From NCBI GenBank assembly GCA_034189165.1, contig JAXHVN010000034.1, positions 62,001-126,000 of the forward strand: a stretch of DNA of 64,000 nucleotides, in the 5' to 3' direction. The stretch comes from JAASSS01 sp021767745 (GTDB lineage Bacteria > Pseudomonadota > Gammaproteobacteria > UBA5335). Made by a program: the position numbers and the translations under genes. The first letter of the stretch is position 1, and each line of letters opens with the position of its first letter. This document shows positions 8,293-16,971 of this stretch, one piece after another. Below the pieces are notes generated by a model. That model made no database searches and was not told the DNA's origin. It saw only the letters and a list, made by a program, of their open reading frames with translations.

Positions 8293-9289
8293 CGGAGGCC
8301 AGCAGGTCGTGCATGTGCAGGATGCCGTCGACGCGGCTCTCGGCATCGACCACGACGAGCGCCGTGATCTTGTGCGCCTCCATCAGGCTCAGCGCATCGA
8401 CCGCCAGCAGTTCGGCGTCGATCGTCTTGACGTGGCGGGACATGTGCGCGGCGATCCTGTCCCGGCGCACGTCGCCCGGCGCTTCCAGTGCCCGCCGCAG
8501 GTCGCCGTCGGTGAACAGGCCGATCAGCCGCCCATCCGGCTCGACGATGGTGGTCAGCCCCAGGCCCTTGCGGGTGCTCTCCAGCAGCGCCTCGCCGAGC
8601 GTGGCCGTCGGCGCGACCCGCGGGACGCGCTCGCCCCGATGCATCAGGTCGCCGACGCGCAGCAGCAGCCGGCGGCCGAGCGTGCCCCCCGGATGCGAGC
8701 GGGCGAAGTCCGCGGCGGTAAAGCCGCGCCGCTCGAGCAACGCCACCGCCAGGGCATCGCCCATCGCCAGGGCGGCGGTGGTGCTCGCGGTGGGCGCGAG
8801 GTCGAGCGGACAGGCCTCGCGGGCGACGCCGACGTCCAGGTTTACGTCCGCCGAGCGCGCCATGGTCGAGTCCGCGCGGCCGGTCAGCGTGATCAGCGGC
8901 ACGCCCTCGCGCCGCACGATCGGCAGGATGTCCAGGATCTCGCGCGTTTCGCCGGAATTGGAAATCGCCAGCAGCACGTCGCGCCGCACGATCATGCCGA
9001 GATCGCCGTGGCTGGCCTCGGCCGGGTGCAGGAAGAACGCCGGTGTGCCGGTGCTGGCGAGCGTGGCGGCGATCTTGTTGCCGATGTGACCGGACTTGCC
9101 CATGCCGGTGACCACGACCCGGCCGCGGCAGGCAGCCAGCAGCGCGCAGGCCGACTCGAAGGTCTCGCCGATGCGGCCGATCAGCGCCGTGAGGGCTTCG
9201 GCCTCGATCTGCAGCACGCGCCGGGCGCTCTGCCGATAACTCATCGCCGCCTGGGCAGCCACGGGAACCTCGGGGTGGTGCTCGTCCAT
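8282..9289 (-). CDS. kdsD: D-arabinose-5-phosphate isomerase
   Basis: KdsD converts ribulose-5-phosphate to arabinose-5-phosphate, the entry step of Kdo synthesis. The 335 residues comprise a SIS domain with TGMGKSGHIG at 61-70 and HPAEASHGDLG at 88-98, then two CBS repeats (about 205-335) ending in ILHMHDLLASG. I start at ATG 9289 (MDEHHPEV) because it matches the family N terminus. An ATG at 9244 (MSYRQ) is an alternative with an equally fair AGG upstream. It is 8 bases downstream of the yrbG-like gene. Confidence 0.94.
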   Translation of the reverse strand: MDEHHPEVPVAAQAAMSYRQSARRVLQIEAEALTALIGRIGETFESACALLAACRGRVVVTGMGKSGHIGNKIAATLASTGTPAFFLHPAEASHGDLGMIVRRDVLLAISNSGETREILDILPIVRREGVPLITLTGRADSTMARSADVNLDVGVAREACPLDLAPTASTTAALAMGDALAVALLERRGFTAADFARSHPGGTLGRRLLLRVGDLMHRGERVPRVAPTATLGEALLESTRKGLGLTTIVEPDGRLIGLFTDGDLRRALEAPGDVRRDRIAAHMSRHVKTIDAELLAVDALSLMEAHKITALVVVDAESRVDGILHMHDLLASGVV

Positions 9290-9297
9290 TCGCAGGC

Positions 9298-10260
9298 CTA
9301 CTGCCGGAACAGCAGGGTCTGGTATCCCACGAAGCATAGCAGCAGCAGTGCGCCCTCCAGCCGGTTGATGCGACCGACGCGGCCGGTCGGCCGGCACATG
9401 AGGTAGAGCGCCAGGGTCAGTGCGATCATCACCGGGAAGTCGCGCCAGAGCAGGGCGCGCTCGATCGGCGCCGGGTGCAGCAGGCCCGGCATGCCGAGCA
9501 CCGCCAGCAGGTTGAACAGGTTCGAGCCCAGCACGTTGCCGACGGCGATGTCGTCCTCGCCCTTCAGCGCCCCGGTCAGGCTCGCCGCCAGCTCCGGCAG
9601 GCTGGTACCGACGGCGACGATCGACAGGCCGATCACCAGCTCGCTCAGGCCCATCTGCTCGGCGACGCCGACGGCGCCCCAGACCATCAGACGCGCGCCG
9701 ATCAGCAGCCCTGCCAGGCCGACCAGCGTGCGCAGCGCAGCCGCGCCGGCCGGCATCGGCGGCGGCAGTTCCGCCGTCAGTTCGTCGTAGAGCGGGTCTG
9801 GCGTCGCCCGCACGCGCAGGCCGTCGTAGACCAGCCAGGCCAGCAGCAGCACGAAACCGGCTACCAGCAGCACGCCATCGCCGCGCTCGAAGTCGCGGTC
9901 CCACAGCAGCAGCAGCGCGCCGCCCATGACGGCCAGCAGCAGCGGGAACTCCCGCCGCAGGACCTGCGAGTGCACGGCGAGGGGGCACAGCACCGCCGTC
10001 AGGCCGAGCACCAGCGCCACGTTGGTGATGTTCGAGCCGAGCGCGTTGCCGACGCCCAGCGCCGTGTTGCCGTTCAAGGCCGCGAAGCTCGAGATCAGCA
10101 CCTCGGGTGCCGAGGTGCCGATGCCGACGACGACGATGCCGATCACCAGCGGCGGCACCCGCAGCAGACCGGCCGTGCCGGCGGCGCCCTTCACGAACTG
10201 GTCGGCGCCGGCCACGAGCAGCACGAGGCCGCCGAGCAGCGCCAGGGTCAGCGGGAGCAT
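9298..10260 (-). CDS. yrbG: calcium/sodium antiporter (YrbG/CaCA family)
   Basis: This is an inner-membrane cation/Ca2+ exchanger of the CaCA superfamily. The 320 residues form about ten hydrophobic helices in two inverted halves, each with the signature repeat: GIGTSAPEVLISSFAALNGN (about 46-65), and a later AVGTSLPELAASLTG with its own GNVLGSNLFN. The ATG at 10260 gives the family length. The same frame stays open far upstream only because it is antisense to murA. It heads the minus-strand kds/lpt block, as yrbG does in E. coli. Ion specificity is not determined by sequence alone. Confidence 0.9.
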   Translation of the reverse strand: MLPLTLALLGGLVLLVAGADQFVKGAAGTAGLLRVPPLVIGIVVVGIGTSAPEVLISSFAALNGNTALGVGNALGSNITNVALVLGLTAVLCPLAVHSQVLRREFPLLLAVMGGALLLLWDRDFERGDGVLLVAGFVLLLAWLVYDGLRVRATPDPLYDELTAELPPPMPAGAAALRTLVGLAGLLIGARLMVWGAVGVAEQMGLSELVIGLSIVAVGTSLPELAASLTGALKGEDDIAVGNVLGSNLFNLLAVLGMPGLLHPAPIERALLWRDFPVMIALTLALYLMCRPTGRVGRINRLEGALLLLCFVGYQTLLFRQ

Positions 10261-10419
10261 GCGGGAAGTCTCAGGGCAGGCACGGGTCGTTCGGCGTGGG
10301 CGGGAGCGCGCATGATACGCCGGCCGGCGCGGCGATTGCAGGCCCGCCGGTGCCGGCCCGTGTGCCCGCGCCTGCGCTATCATGGGCGGCCCGCAAGACG
10401 ATGGCGACGAGCGAGCAGC
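10261..10419. promoter_or_regulatory. divergent promoter region between yrbG and ibaG-murA
   Basis: This 159-base gap separates the two large opposed transcription units. Each strand carries a TATCAT hexamer resembling a -10 box. On the plus strand it is at 10378-10383, about 37 bases before ibaG. On the minus strand it is at 10317-10312, about 52 bases before yrbG. Neither has a good -35 at 17 bases; the minus one has CTGCAA at 18. In E. coli this slot is filled by the mlaFEDCB genes, of which there is no trace here. Confidence 0.4.
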
Positions 10420-10662
10420 ATGGATCCCGCACAGATCAAGGCCCTGATCGAGTCCGAACTGGATGACGCGACCGCCGTGGTGACCACGCCGGACGGGACG
10501 CATTTCGAGGCGGTCGTGGTCAGCGAGGCCTTCGCCGGCAAGAACACGCTGATGCGCCACCGGCTGGTCTATGGCGCCCTCGGCGAGCGAGTCGGCACGG
10601 CCATCCACGCGCTGTCGCTGCAGGTGTTCACGCCCGCGGAGTGGTCGGCCCGGCAGGGCTGA
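10420..10662 (+). CDS. ibaG: BolA/IbaG family protein
   Basis: This is a small 80-residue BolA-fold protein. Family members bind monothiol glutaredoxins with an Fe-S cluster and IbaG has been linked to acid stress. The protein begins MDPAQIKALIESEL and contains the FEAVVVSEAFAGKNTLMRHRLVYGAL core with the BolA-type RHRLVY motif. It sits 6 bases before murA, the same ibaG-murA pairing as in E. coli. The ribosome-binding site is weak (GAGCGAG). Confidence 0.9.
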   Translation: MDPAQIKALIESELDDATAVVTTPDGTHFEAVVVSEAFAGKNTLMRHRLVYGALGERVGTAIHALSLQVFTPAEWSARQG

Positions 10663-10668
10663 CGGCGC

Positions 10669-11937
10669 GTGGACCGGCTGGTCATCGAGGGCGGGCGACC
10701 GCTCAACGGCGAGATCCGTGCCTCCGGCTCGAAGAACGCGTCCCTGCCGATCCTGGCCGCGACGCTGCTGGCGGATGAGCCGGTGGCGGTGGGCAACGTA
10801 CCGCACCTGCAGGATGTCACCACCACGGTGGAGTTGCTCGGCAACCTGGGGGCCCGGGTCACCCTGGGCGACCGGATGTCGCTGGAAGTCGACACCCGGG
10901 CGCTCAGCTCGTGCTGCGCTCCCTACGAACTGGTCAAGACCATGCGGGCCTCGATCCTGGTGCTCGGGCCGCTGCTCGCTCGCCATGGCGAGGCGGAGGT
11001 GTCCCTGCCCGGCGGCTGCGCCATCGGCACCCGGCCGGTCGATCTGCACCTGGCGGGCCTGCGGGCGATGGGCGCCGAGATCACCGTGGAGGGTGGTTAC
11101 ATCCGTGCCCGCGCGCGCCGGCTGCGCGGCGCGCGCATCGTGCTCGATACCGTCACCGTGACCGGCACGGAGAACCTGCTGATGGCGGCGGTCCTCGCCG
11201 AGGGTGAGACGGTGCTGGAAAACGCGGCCCGCGAGCCGGAGGTCGTCGACCTCGCGCGCTTCCTGCAGCGGCTCGGCGCGAAGATCGAGGGCGCCGGCAC
11301 GGCCATGATCCGCGTCCAGGGCGTGCCGCGCCTGCACGGCGGCGAATACAGCGTGACGCCCGACCGGATCGAGATCGGCACCTATCTGGTCGCCGCGGCC
11401 CTCACCCGCGGCCGTGTGCGGGTGCGCCAGGTGGATCCGCAGTCGCTGGACGCCGTGTTGCAGAAGCTCGGCGACGCCGGCGCCGAGATCGAGGTCGATG
11501 CCGGTAGCGTGGCGGTGGACATGAAGGGCCGGCGGCCGCGCGCGGTGGATATCCGCACGGCGCCCTTTCCGGGCTTTCCGACCGACATGCAGGCGCAGTT
11601 CATGGCGATGAACGCGCTGGCCGAGGGTGCTGGCACGGTGGTGGAGACGGTGTTCGAGAACCGGTACATGCATGTGCAGGAGCTGCAGCGCATGGGCGCG
11701 CGGATCAAGGTGCAGGGCAATGTGGCGCTGGTCGAGGGCGTGGAGGCGCTCAGCGGCACGACCGTGATGGCCACTGACCTGCGCGCCTCGGCGAGCCTGG
11801 TGCTCGCCGGGCTGATGGGGGCTGGCCAGACGCAGGTGGATCGGATCTACCACATCGACCGCGGCTACGAGTGCATCGAGGAGAAGCTGCGCCAGCTGGG
11901 CGCCACGATCCGTCGTGTGCCGGGCCCGCCGGCATGA
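10669..11937 (+). CDS. murA: UDP-N-acetylglucosamine 1-carboxyvinyltransferase
   Basis: MurA performs the first committed step of peptidoglycan synthesis, transferring enolpyruvate from PEP to UDP-GlcNAc. In 422 residues the substrate residues K22-N23 (SGSKNASLP) and the active-site cysteine C117 in LPGGCAIGTRPVDLH are intact. Cys rather than Asp at this position predicts fosfomycin sensitivity of the enzyme itself, an inference from family knowledge. The start is GTG, 6 bases after the ibaG stop. The stop overlaps hisG as ATGA, so a cell-wall gene is coupled to histidine synthesis. Confidence 0.97.
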   Translation: MDRLVIEGGRPLNGEIRASGSKNASLPILAATLLADEPVAVGNVPHLQDVTTTVELLGNLGARVTLGDRMSLEVDTRALSSCCAPYELVKTMRASILVLGPLLARHGEAEVSLPGGCAIGTRPVDLHLAGLRAMGAEITVEGGYIRARARRLRGARIVLDTVTVTGTENLLMAAVLAEGETVLENAAREPEVVDLARFLQRLGAKIEGAGTAMIRVQGVPRLHGGEYSVTPDRIEIGTYLVAAALTRGRVRVRQVDPQSLDAVLQKLGDAGAEIEVDAGSVAVDMKGRRPRAVDIRTAPFPGFPTDMQAQFMAMNALAEGAGTVVETVFENRYMHVQELQRMGARIKVQGNVALVEGVEALSGTTVMATDLRASASLVLAGLMGAGQTQVDRIYHIDRGYECIEEKLRQLGATIRRVPGPPA

Positions 11938-12575
11938 GCCGGCCACTGACCCTCGCCCTGTCCAAGGGCCGGATCTTGGATGAGACGCTGCCGCTGCTGG
12001 CCGCCGCCGGGGTGGTGCCGGCGGAAGACCCGCGCGCGAGCCGCCGGCTGATCATCGAGGATATGGCCGGCGAGTGCCGCTTCGTCATCATCCGCGCGGC
12101 CGATGTCCCGACCTACGTCGCCTACGGCGCCGCCGACCTCGGCATCGCCGGGCGCGATGTGCTGATGGAGCACGGCGGCGCCGGGCTCTACGAGCCGCTG
12201 GATCTCGGCATCGCACGCTGCCGGATGGTGGTCGCCGCCACGGTGCCCGTGCCCGCGCCGCGGCGCCGCCTGCGGGTGGCGACCAAATATCCGGCCATCA
12301 CCTACCGGCACTACGCCGCGCGCAGTGAGCAGGTGGAGATCATCAAGCTCTATGGCTCGATGGAGCTGGCACCGCTGGTCGGGCTGGCCGACCGCATCGT
12401 GGATCTGGTCGACACCGGGCGCACGCTGCGGGCCAACGGTCTGGAGGCGATCGAGCCGGTGGCGGAGATCAGTGCCCGGCTGGTGGTCAACCGGGCGGCC
12501 ATGAAGATCCGCCATGCGGCGATCCGCACGCTGCTGACCCGGTTGCAGGCGCAGGTCGCGGAGGCCGGGGCGTGA
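11934..12575 (+). CDS. hisG: ATP phosphoribosyltransferase, short form
   Basis: HisG is the first enzyme of histidine biosynthesis, condensing ATP with PRPP. The 213-residue length and start MSRPLTLALSKGRILDETLPLL mark the short HisG-S form, which lacks the C-terminal regulatory domain and in studied bacteria works as a complex with HisZ. No hisZ is in this window. The PRPP-binding stretch (DLVDTGRTLRANGL) is present. It overlaps murA upstream and hisD downstream by 4 bases each. Confidence 0.95.
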   Translation: MSRPLTLALSKGRILDETLPLLAAAGVVPAEDPRASRRLIIEDMAGECRFVIIRAADVPTYVAYGAADLGIAGRDVLMEHGGAGLYEPLDLGIARCRMVVAATVPVPAPRRRLRVATKYPAITYRHYAARSEQVEIIKLYGSMELAPLVGLADRIVDLVDTGRTLRANGLEAIEPVAEISARLVVNRAAMKIRHAAIRTLLTRLQAQVAEAGA

Positions 12576-13879
12576 AGCTGCGACGCCTGCGGGCCGGCAC
12601 CGCTGACTTTCCCGCCGCGCTGGCGGCGCTGATGGCCGATGCGACCGAGTTCACCGGCGAGGTCGAACGGCGCGTGGCCCAGATCCTGGCGGCCGTGCGC
12701 CGCGAGGGCGATGCCGCCGTGCTGCGCTATACCCGCCAGTTCGACACGCCGGACGTGGCCGATATGCAGGCGCTGTGCGTGCCCCCCGCGGCACTGGCCG
12801 AGGCCGAGGCGACGGTGCCCGACGCGCTGCGCGCGGCGCTGGCCGCGGCGGCGGCCCGCCTGCGGACCTACGCCGAGCATCAGCGGCTGCAGGACTGGAG
12901 CTACGTCGATGAGTTCGGCAACCGGCTCGGCCAGCAGGTGCGCCCGCTGGATCGGGTTGGCATCTACGCGCCGGGCGGCAAGGCGGCCTACCCTTCGTCG
13001 GTCCTGATGAACGCGGTGCCGGCCCGGGTCGCCGGCGTGCCGGAGGTCGTGCTCTGCGTGCCGGCGCCGGGCGGCGTGGCGCCGCCGGCGGTGCTGGCGG
13101 CGGCGGCCATTGCCGGGGTGGATCGCGTCTTCCTGATCGGCGGCGCCCAGGCGGTGGGTGCACTCGCCTATGGCACCGAGAGCGTGCCGGCGGTCGACAA
13201 GATCGTCGGGCCCGGCAACAGCTATGTCGCCACCGCCAAACGGCAGGTCTTCGGCCGGGTCGGGATCGACATGATCGCCGGCCCCTCGGAAATCGTGATC
13301 GTCTGCGACGGTGGCAGCGATCCCGACTGGACAGCGCTGGACCTGTTCGCCCAGGCCGAGCACGACGAGCAGGCGCGGGCCCTGCTGATCAGCCCGGACG
13401 CAGCCTATCTCGACGCCGTGGAGGCCGCCATCGGCCGCCTGTTGCCCACGCAGCCGCGGGCACCGATCATTCGTGCCGCGCTCGAGGGGCAGACGGCGCT
13501 GATCGAGGTGGCCGACTTGGAGGAGGCCGCGGCGGTGGTCAATCGGCTGGCGCCGGAACACCTGGAACTCGCGGTCGCCGAGCCGGCGGATCTGGCCGCG
13601 CAGATCCGCCATGCCGGCGCCATCTTCCTGGGTCGCCATACGGCGGAGGCGGTGGGCGACTACTGCGCCGGGCCCAATCACGTGCTGCCGACCGGGCGCA
13701 GTGCCCGGTTCTTCTCGCCACTCGGCGTCTACGACTTCCAGAAGCGCAGCAGCATCATCCAGTGCTCGGCCGAGGGCGCGACGGCGCTCGGCCGCATCGC
13801 CGCCATCCTGGCGACGGCGGAGGGCCTGCACGCGCATGCCGACTCTGCCGCCGCCCGCATCGCGCCGGCCGATGACTGA
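12572..13879 (+). CDS. hisD: histidinol dehydrogenase
   Basis: HisD is a Zn- and NAD-dependent enzyme that oxidises histidinol to histidine in two steps, the end of the pathway. The 435 residues contain PLDRVGIYAPGGKAAYPSSV, the GPGNSYVATAKRQVFG stretch, the Zn/catalytic region AEHDEQARALL, and the C-terminal GDYCAGPNHVLPTGRSARF motif. Translation starts at GTG 12572, overlapping the hisG stop as GTGA. It overlaps hisC by 8 bases. Coupling along hisG-hisD-hisC is evident. Confidence 0.97.
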   Translation: MKLRRLRAGTADFPAALAALMADATEFTGEVERRVAQILAAVRREGDAAVLRYTRQFDTPDVADMQALCVPPAALAEAEATVPDALRAALAAAAARLRTYAEHQRLQDWSYVDEFGNRLGQQVRPLDRVGIYAPGGKAAYPSSVLMNAVPARVAGVPEVVLCVPAPGGVAPPAVLAAAAIAGVDRVFLIGGAQAVGALAYGTESVPAVDKIVGPGNSYVATAKRQVFGRVGIDMIAGPSEIVIVCDGGSDPDWTALDLFAQAEHDEQARALLISPDAAYLDAVEAAIGRLLPTQPRAPIIRAALEGQTALIEVADLEEAAAVVNRLAPEHLELAVAEPADLAAQIRHAGAIFLGRHTAEAVGDYCAGPNHVLPTGRSARFFSPLGVYDFQKRSSIIQCSAEGATALGRIAAILATAEGLHAHADSAAARIAPADD

Positions 13880-15005
13880 GCGGGATCCGGCGCAGACGCC
13901 CGATCGCGTCCGGGTCGAGCACGACGTGCGCCGGCTGGTGCGGGAGGAGATCCAGGCACTGTCCGCCTATCACGTGCAGCCGGCCGCGGGGCTGATCAAG
14001 CTCGATGCCATGGAGAACCCGTATCCCTGGCCGGCCGAGCTGCGGCAAGACTGGCTGACGAGACTGCGCGAGGCGCCGCTGCATCGCTATCCCGATCCCA
14101 CCGCCGCGGCGCTGCAGGCGCGCCTGCGAGCGGACTGGGGCTTGCCGCCGGGCGTGGAGCTGCTGCTCGGCAACGGCTCCGATGAGCTGATCCAGCTGCT
14201 GGTGATGGCGCTCGCCCGGCCAGGCGCGCGGGTGCTCATCCCGGAGCCGACCTTCGTCATGTACCGCCAGCTGGCGCAGAGCGTCGGACTGGCGTGCGAG
14301 GCGGTGCCGCTGCGGGCGGATTTCGACCTCGACCTGCCGGCGATGCTGGCCGCCATGGAGCGCCACCGGCCGGCGATCGTGTTCCTGGCCCAGCCCAACA
14401 ATCCGACCGGGCAGCTGCTGGCTCCCGAGGTGCTGGCGCGCCTGGTGGAGGCAGCGCCGGGGCTGGTGGTGGTCGACGAGGCCTATGCCCCGTTCGCCGA
14501 CTTCACCGCGCTGCCCTGGCTGGCCGGGCGCGACAACCTGATCGTGCTGCGGACCTTCTCCAAGCTGGGCCTGGCGGGGCTGCGGCTCGGCGTGCTCGCG
14601 GCGCCGGCGGGCTGGCAGGCGGCGCTGGAGAAGATCCGGCTGCCCTACAACGTCGGCGTGCTGACGCAGCTGACGATGATGCATGTGCTCGATCACCCGG
14701 ACGTGCTGGCCGATCAGGCCGCGGCCATCTGCGCCGAGCGGGCGCGGCTGCAGGCGGCGCTGGCTGCGCTGCCGGGGGTCGAGGTGTGGCCGAGCCAGGC
14801 CAATTTCCTGTTGTTCCGGGTTCGGGCGGGCGCCCCGCGTGTGCATCATCGGCTGCGGGAGGCGGGGGTGCTGATCAAGTGTCTGCATGGCGCCCACCCC
14901 CTGCTCGCCGACTGCCTGCGAGTCACCGTCGGCACGCCGGCGGAGAACGAGAGCTTCCTGCATGGCCTGCGGGCGGCCCTCGCCGCGGCGCCGGGCCCTT
15001 TGTAG
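13872..15005 (+). CDS. hisC: histidinol-phosphate aminotransferase
   Basis: HisC is a PLP-dependent fold-type I aminotransferase making histidinol phosphate from imidazole-acetol phosphate and glutamate. The 377-residue protein shows AQPNNPTG (about 183-190), VVDEAYAPF and the Schiff-base lysine K231 in RTFSKLGLAGLRLG. The ATG lies just before the hisD stop. A longer in-frame extension inside hisD is shadow sequence. The remaining his genes (B, H, A, F, I/E) are not in the window. Confidence 0.96.
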   Translation: MTERDPAQTPDRVRVEHDVRRLVREEIQALSAYHVQPAAGLIKLDAMENPYPWPAELRQDWLTRLREAPLHRYPDPTAAALQARLRADWGLPPGVELLLGNGSDELIQLLVMALARPGARVLIPEPTFVMYRQLAQSVGLACEAVPLRADFDLDLPAMLAAMERHRPAIVFLAQPNNPTGQLLAPEVLARLVEAAPGLVVVDEAYAPFADFTALPWLAGRDNLIVLRTFSKLGLAGLRLGVLAAPAGWQAALEKIRLPYNVGVLTQLTMMHVLDHPDVLADQAAAICAERARLQAALAALPGVEVWPSQANFLLFRVRAGAPRVHHRLREAGVLIKCLHGAHPLLADCLRVTVGTPAENESFLHGLRAALAAAPGPL

Positions 15006-15125
15006 CGCCTGCAGGAGGGGTCGGGTAAACTTGCGCGCTTTCGCATCGGGCGGAGCTGCGTGGGTCACCGCGTCCTGCCTCCGCAAGCGTCTGAATCTAC
15101 GAGAATTCAAGGCTGGAGAGTGTCG
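15006..15125 (+). promoter_or_regulatory. leader region of the petABC operon
   Basis: This 120-base gap is the first real break after murA-hisGDC and probably holds the bc1 operon promoter. A TAAACT hexamer at 15026-15031 could be a -10, but I find no matching -35 at the usual spacing. GGAGAG sits 6 bases before the petA ATG. No hairpin with a T-run is visible, so read-through from hisC is also possible. Confidence 0.3.
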
Positions 15126-15719
15126 ATGAGTGATGGCGGGGTCGATACCGGTCGGCGGCGCTTCTTGACCGCGGCGACCGTGGCGGTCGGCGGCGCTGGA
15201 GCAGCGTTCGCCGCTTATCCCTTCCTCGCCGCCTGGCAGCCCAGCGCGCGGGCCGAGGCCGCGGGCGCGCCGGTGGAAGTGGATCTGAGCAAGCTCGAGC
15301 CGGGCGACATGCTGCGGGTCGAGTGGCGGGGCAAGCCGATCTACGTGGTCAACCGCAGCAAGCCGATGCTCGAGCGGCTCGACGAGCACCGCGACCAGCT
15401 GCGCGATCCGGATTCCTCGGCGCCGCAGCAGCCAGCCTATGCCGAGAATCCGTACCGTTCGCGCGAGCCGGAAGTGCTGGTGCTGGTGGGGCTGTGCACG
15501 CATCTGGGCTGCTCGCCGAGCTATCGCCCGGAAGTGGCGCCGGCCGATCTGGGGCCGCAGTGGGCCGGTGGGTTCTTCTGCCCCTGTCACGGGTCGCGGT
15601 TCGACCTGGCCGGACGCGTCTATCAGGGCGTGCCGGCACCCCTGAACATGGCGGTGCCGCCGTACCGGTACCTGAGCGATAACGTCATCCTGGTGGGTGA
15701 GGACGAGGGAGCTGCCTGA
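15126..15719 (+). CDS. petA: ubiquinol-cytochrome c reductase Rieske iron-sulfur subunit
   Basis: PetA is the Rieske subunit of the cytochrome bc1 complex, accepting electrons from ubiquinol and passing them to cytochrome c1. The 197 residues start with a twin-arginine signal/anchor (RRRFLTA at 10-16 followed by a hydrophobic helix). The 2Fe-2S ligands lie in CTHLGC (124-129; C124, H126) and CPCHGS (152-157; C152, H155), with the disulfide cysteines C129 and C154. The ATG at 15126 has GGAGAG upstream. It overlaps petB by one base. Confidence 0.97.
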   Translation: MSDGGVDTGRRRFLTAATVAVGGAGAAFAAYPFLAAWQPSARAEAAGAPVEVDLSKLEPGDMLRVEWRGKPIYVVNRSKPMLERLDEHRDQLRDPDSSAPQQPAYAENPYRSREPEVLVLVGLCTHLGCSPSYRPEVAPADLGPQWAGGFFCPCHGSRFDLAGRVYQGVPAPLNMAVPPYRYLSDNVILVGEDEGAA

Positions 15720-16939
15720 TGCGCGATGTCCTGATCAAGGGGCGCGACTGGATCGACGCGCGCTTCCCCATGACCAAGCTCTGGAACGAGCAGGCCGGGG
15801 AGTACTACGCGCCCAAGAACTTCAATATCTGGTACTACTTCGGCAGCCTGGCGCTGGTGGTGCTGGTGAACCAGATCGTCACCGGCATCTGGCTGACGAT
15901 GAACTACAAGCCGAGCGCCGCCGAGGCCTTCGCCTCCGTCGAATACATCATGCGCGACGTGGAGTGGGGCTGGCTGATCCGCTACATGCACAGCACCGGC
16001 GCCTCGCTGTTCTTCGTGGTGGTCTACCTGCACATGTTCCGCGGGCTGCTTTACGGCTCGTATCGCAAGCCACGCGAACTGCTCTGGCTGATCGGCATGG
16101 TGATCTACCTGGTGCTGATGGGCGAGGCATTCATGGGCTACCTGCTGCCGTGGGGGCAGATGTCCTACTGGGGCGCGCAGGTGATCATCTCGCTGTTCGG
16201 CGCCATCCCGGTGGTCGGCGAACAGCTGGCGCAGTTCATTCGCGGCGACTACGTGGTCTCCGACGCGACGCTGAACCGGTTCTTCGCGCTGCACGTGATC
16301 GCGCTGCCGCTCGTGCTCGCCGGCCTGGTGGTGGCCCACCTGATCGCGCTGCACGAGGTGGGGTCGAACAATCCCGACGGCATCGAGATCAAGGCGCACA
16401 AGGATGCGGCCGGCAAGCCGGTCGACGGCATCCGCTTCCACCCCTACTACACGGTGAAGGATCTCTACGGTCTGGCGGTGTTCCTGGGCCTGGCGGCGAT
16501 CATCATCTTCTTTACGCCGGAAATGGGCGGCTACTTCCTGGAGCACGCCAACTTCCAGCCGGCCGATCCGTTGCAGACGCCGGAGCACATCGCCCCGGTG
16601 TGGTACTTCACACCCTTCTACGCGATCCTGCGTGCCGTGCCGGACAAGCTCGGTGGCGTCATCGCCATGGGTGGCGCCGTGATGATCCTGATGCTGCTGC
16701 CGTGGCTGGATCGCTCGCCGGTGCGCTCCGTCCGCTACAAGGGACCGATCTTCAAGGCGGCGCTGGCGCTGTTCGTGGTCAGCTTCCTCGGCCTTGGCTA
16801 TCTCGGTCTGCAGCCGCCGACGCCGACCTACACGCTGCTGGCGCGCATTTTCTCCGTGATCTACTTCGGCTTCTTCCTGCTGATGCCGATCTACTCCCGG
16901 CTCGACCCGGTCAAGCCGGTACCGGATCGGCTGACATGA
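15719..16939 (+). CDS. petB: cytochrome b subunit of the bc1 complex
   Basis: PetB is the membrane quinone-oxidising and reducing subunit with hemes bL and bH. The 406-residue protein has eight or so helices. The heme-ligand histidines lie in RYMHSTGASLFFVVVYLH and FFALHVIALPLVLAGLVVAH. The Qo-site motif reads PVWY (APVWYFTPFYAILRA) rather than the mitochondrial PEWY, a variant known from beta- and gammaproteobacteria. It is the long, uncleaved cytochrome b of bc1, not the split b6/subunit IV type. It overlaps petA and petC. Confidence 0.97.
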   Translation: MRDVLIKGRDWIDARFPMTKLWNEQAGEYYAPKNFNIWYYFGSLALVVLVNQIVTGIWLTMNYKPSAAEAFASVEYIMRDVEWGWLIRYMHSTGASLFFVVVYLHMFRGLLYGSYRKPRELLWLIGMVIYLVLMGEAFMGYLLPWGQMSYWGAQVIISLFGAIPVVGEQLAQFIRGDYVVSDATLNRFFALHVIALPLVLAGLVVAHLIALHEVGSNNPDGIEIKAHKDAAGKPVDGIRFHPYYTVKDLYGLAVFLGLAAIIIFFTPEMGGYFLEHANFQPADPLQTPEHIAPVWYFTPFYAILRAVPDKLGGVIAMGGAVMILMLLPWLDRSPVRSVRYKGPIFKAALALFVVSFLGLGYLGLQPPTPTYTLLARIFSVIYFGFFLLMPIYSRLDPVKPVPDRLT

Positions 16940-16971
16940 AGATCCGTCCGCTATCGATGAAGGAACCGTTG

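Noticed and set aside
9298..11946. Single 882-codon minus frame covering the yrbG antiporter and the DNA opposite murA
   Set aside because: Only the part from ATG 10260 matches the CaCA family; the upstream part is the antisense of murA and has no homology pattern. It is not a fusion.
15060..15125. Longer petA start (22 extra residues)
   Set aside because: It would put extra sequence ahead of the twin-arginine signal; ATG 15126 has GGAGAG upstream and gives the normal signal.
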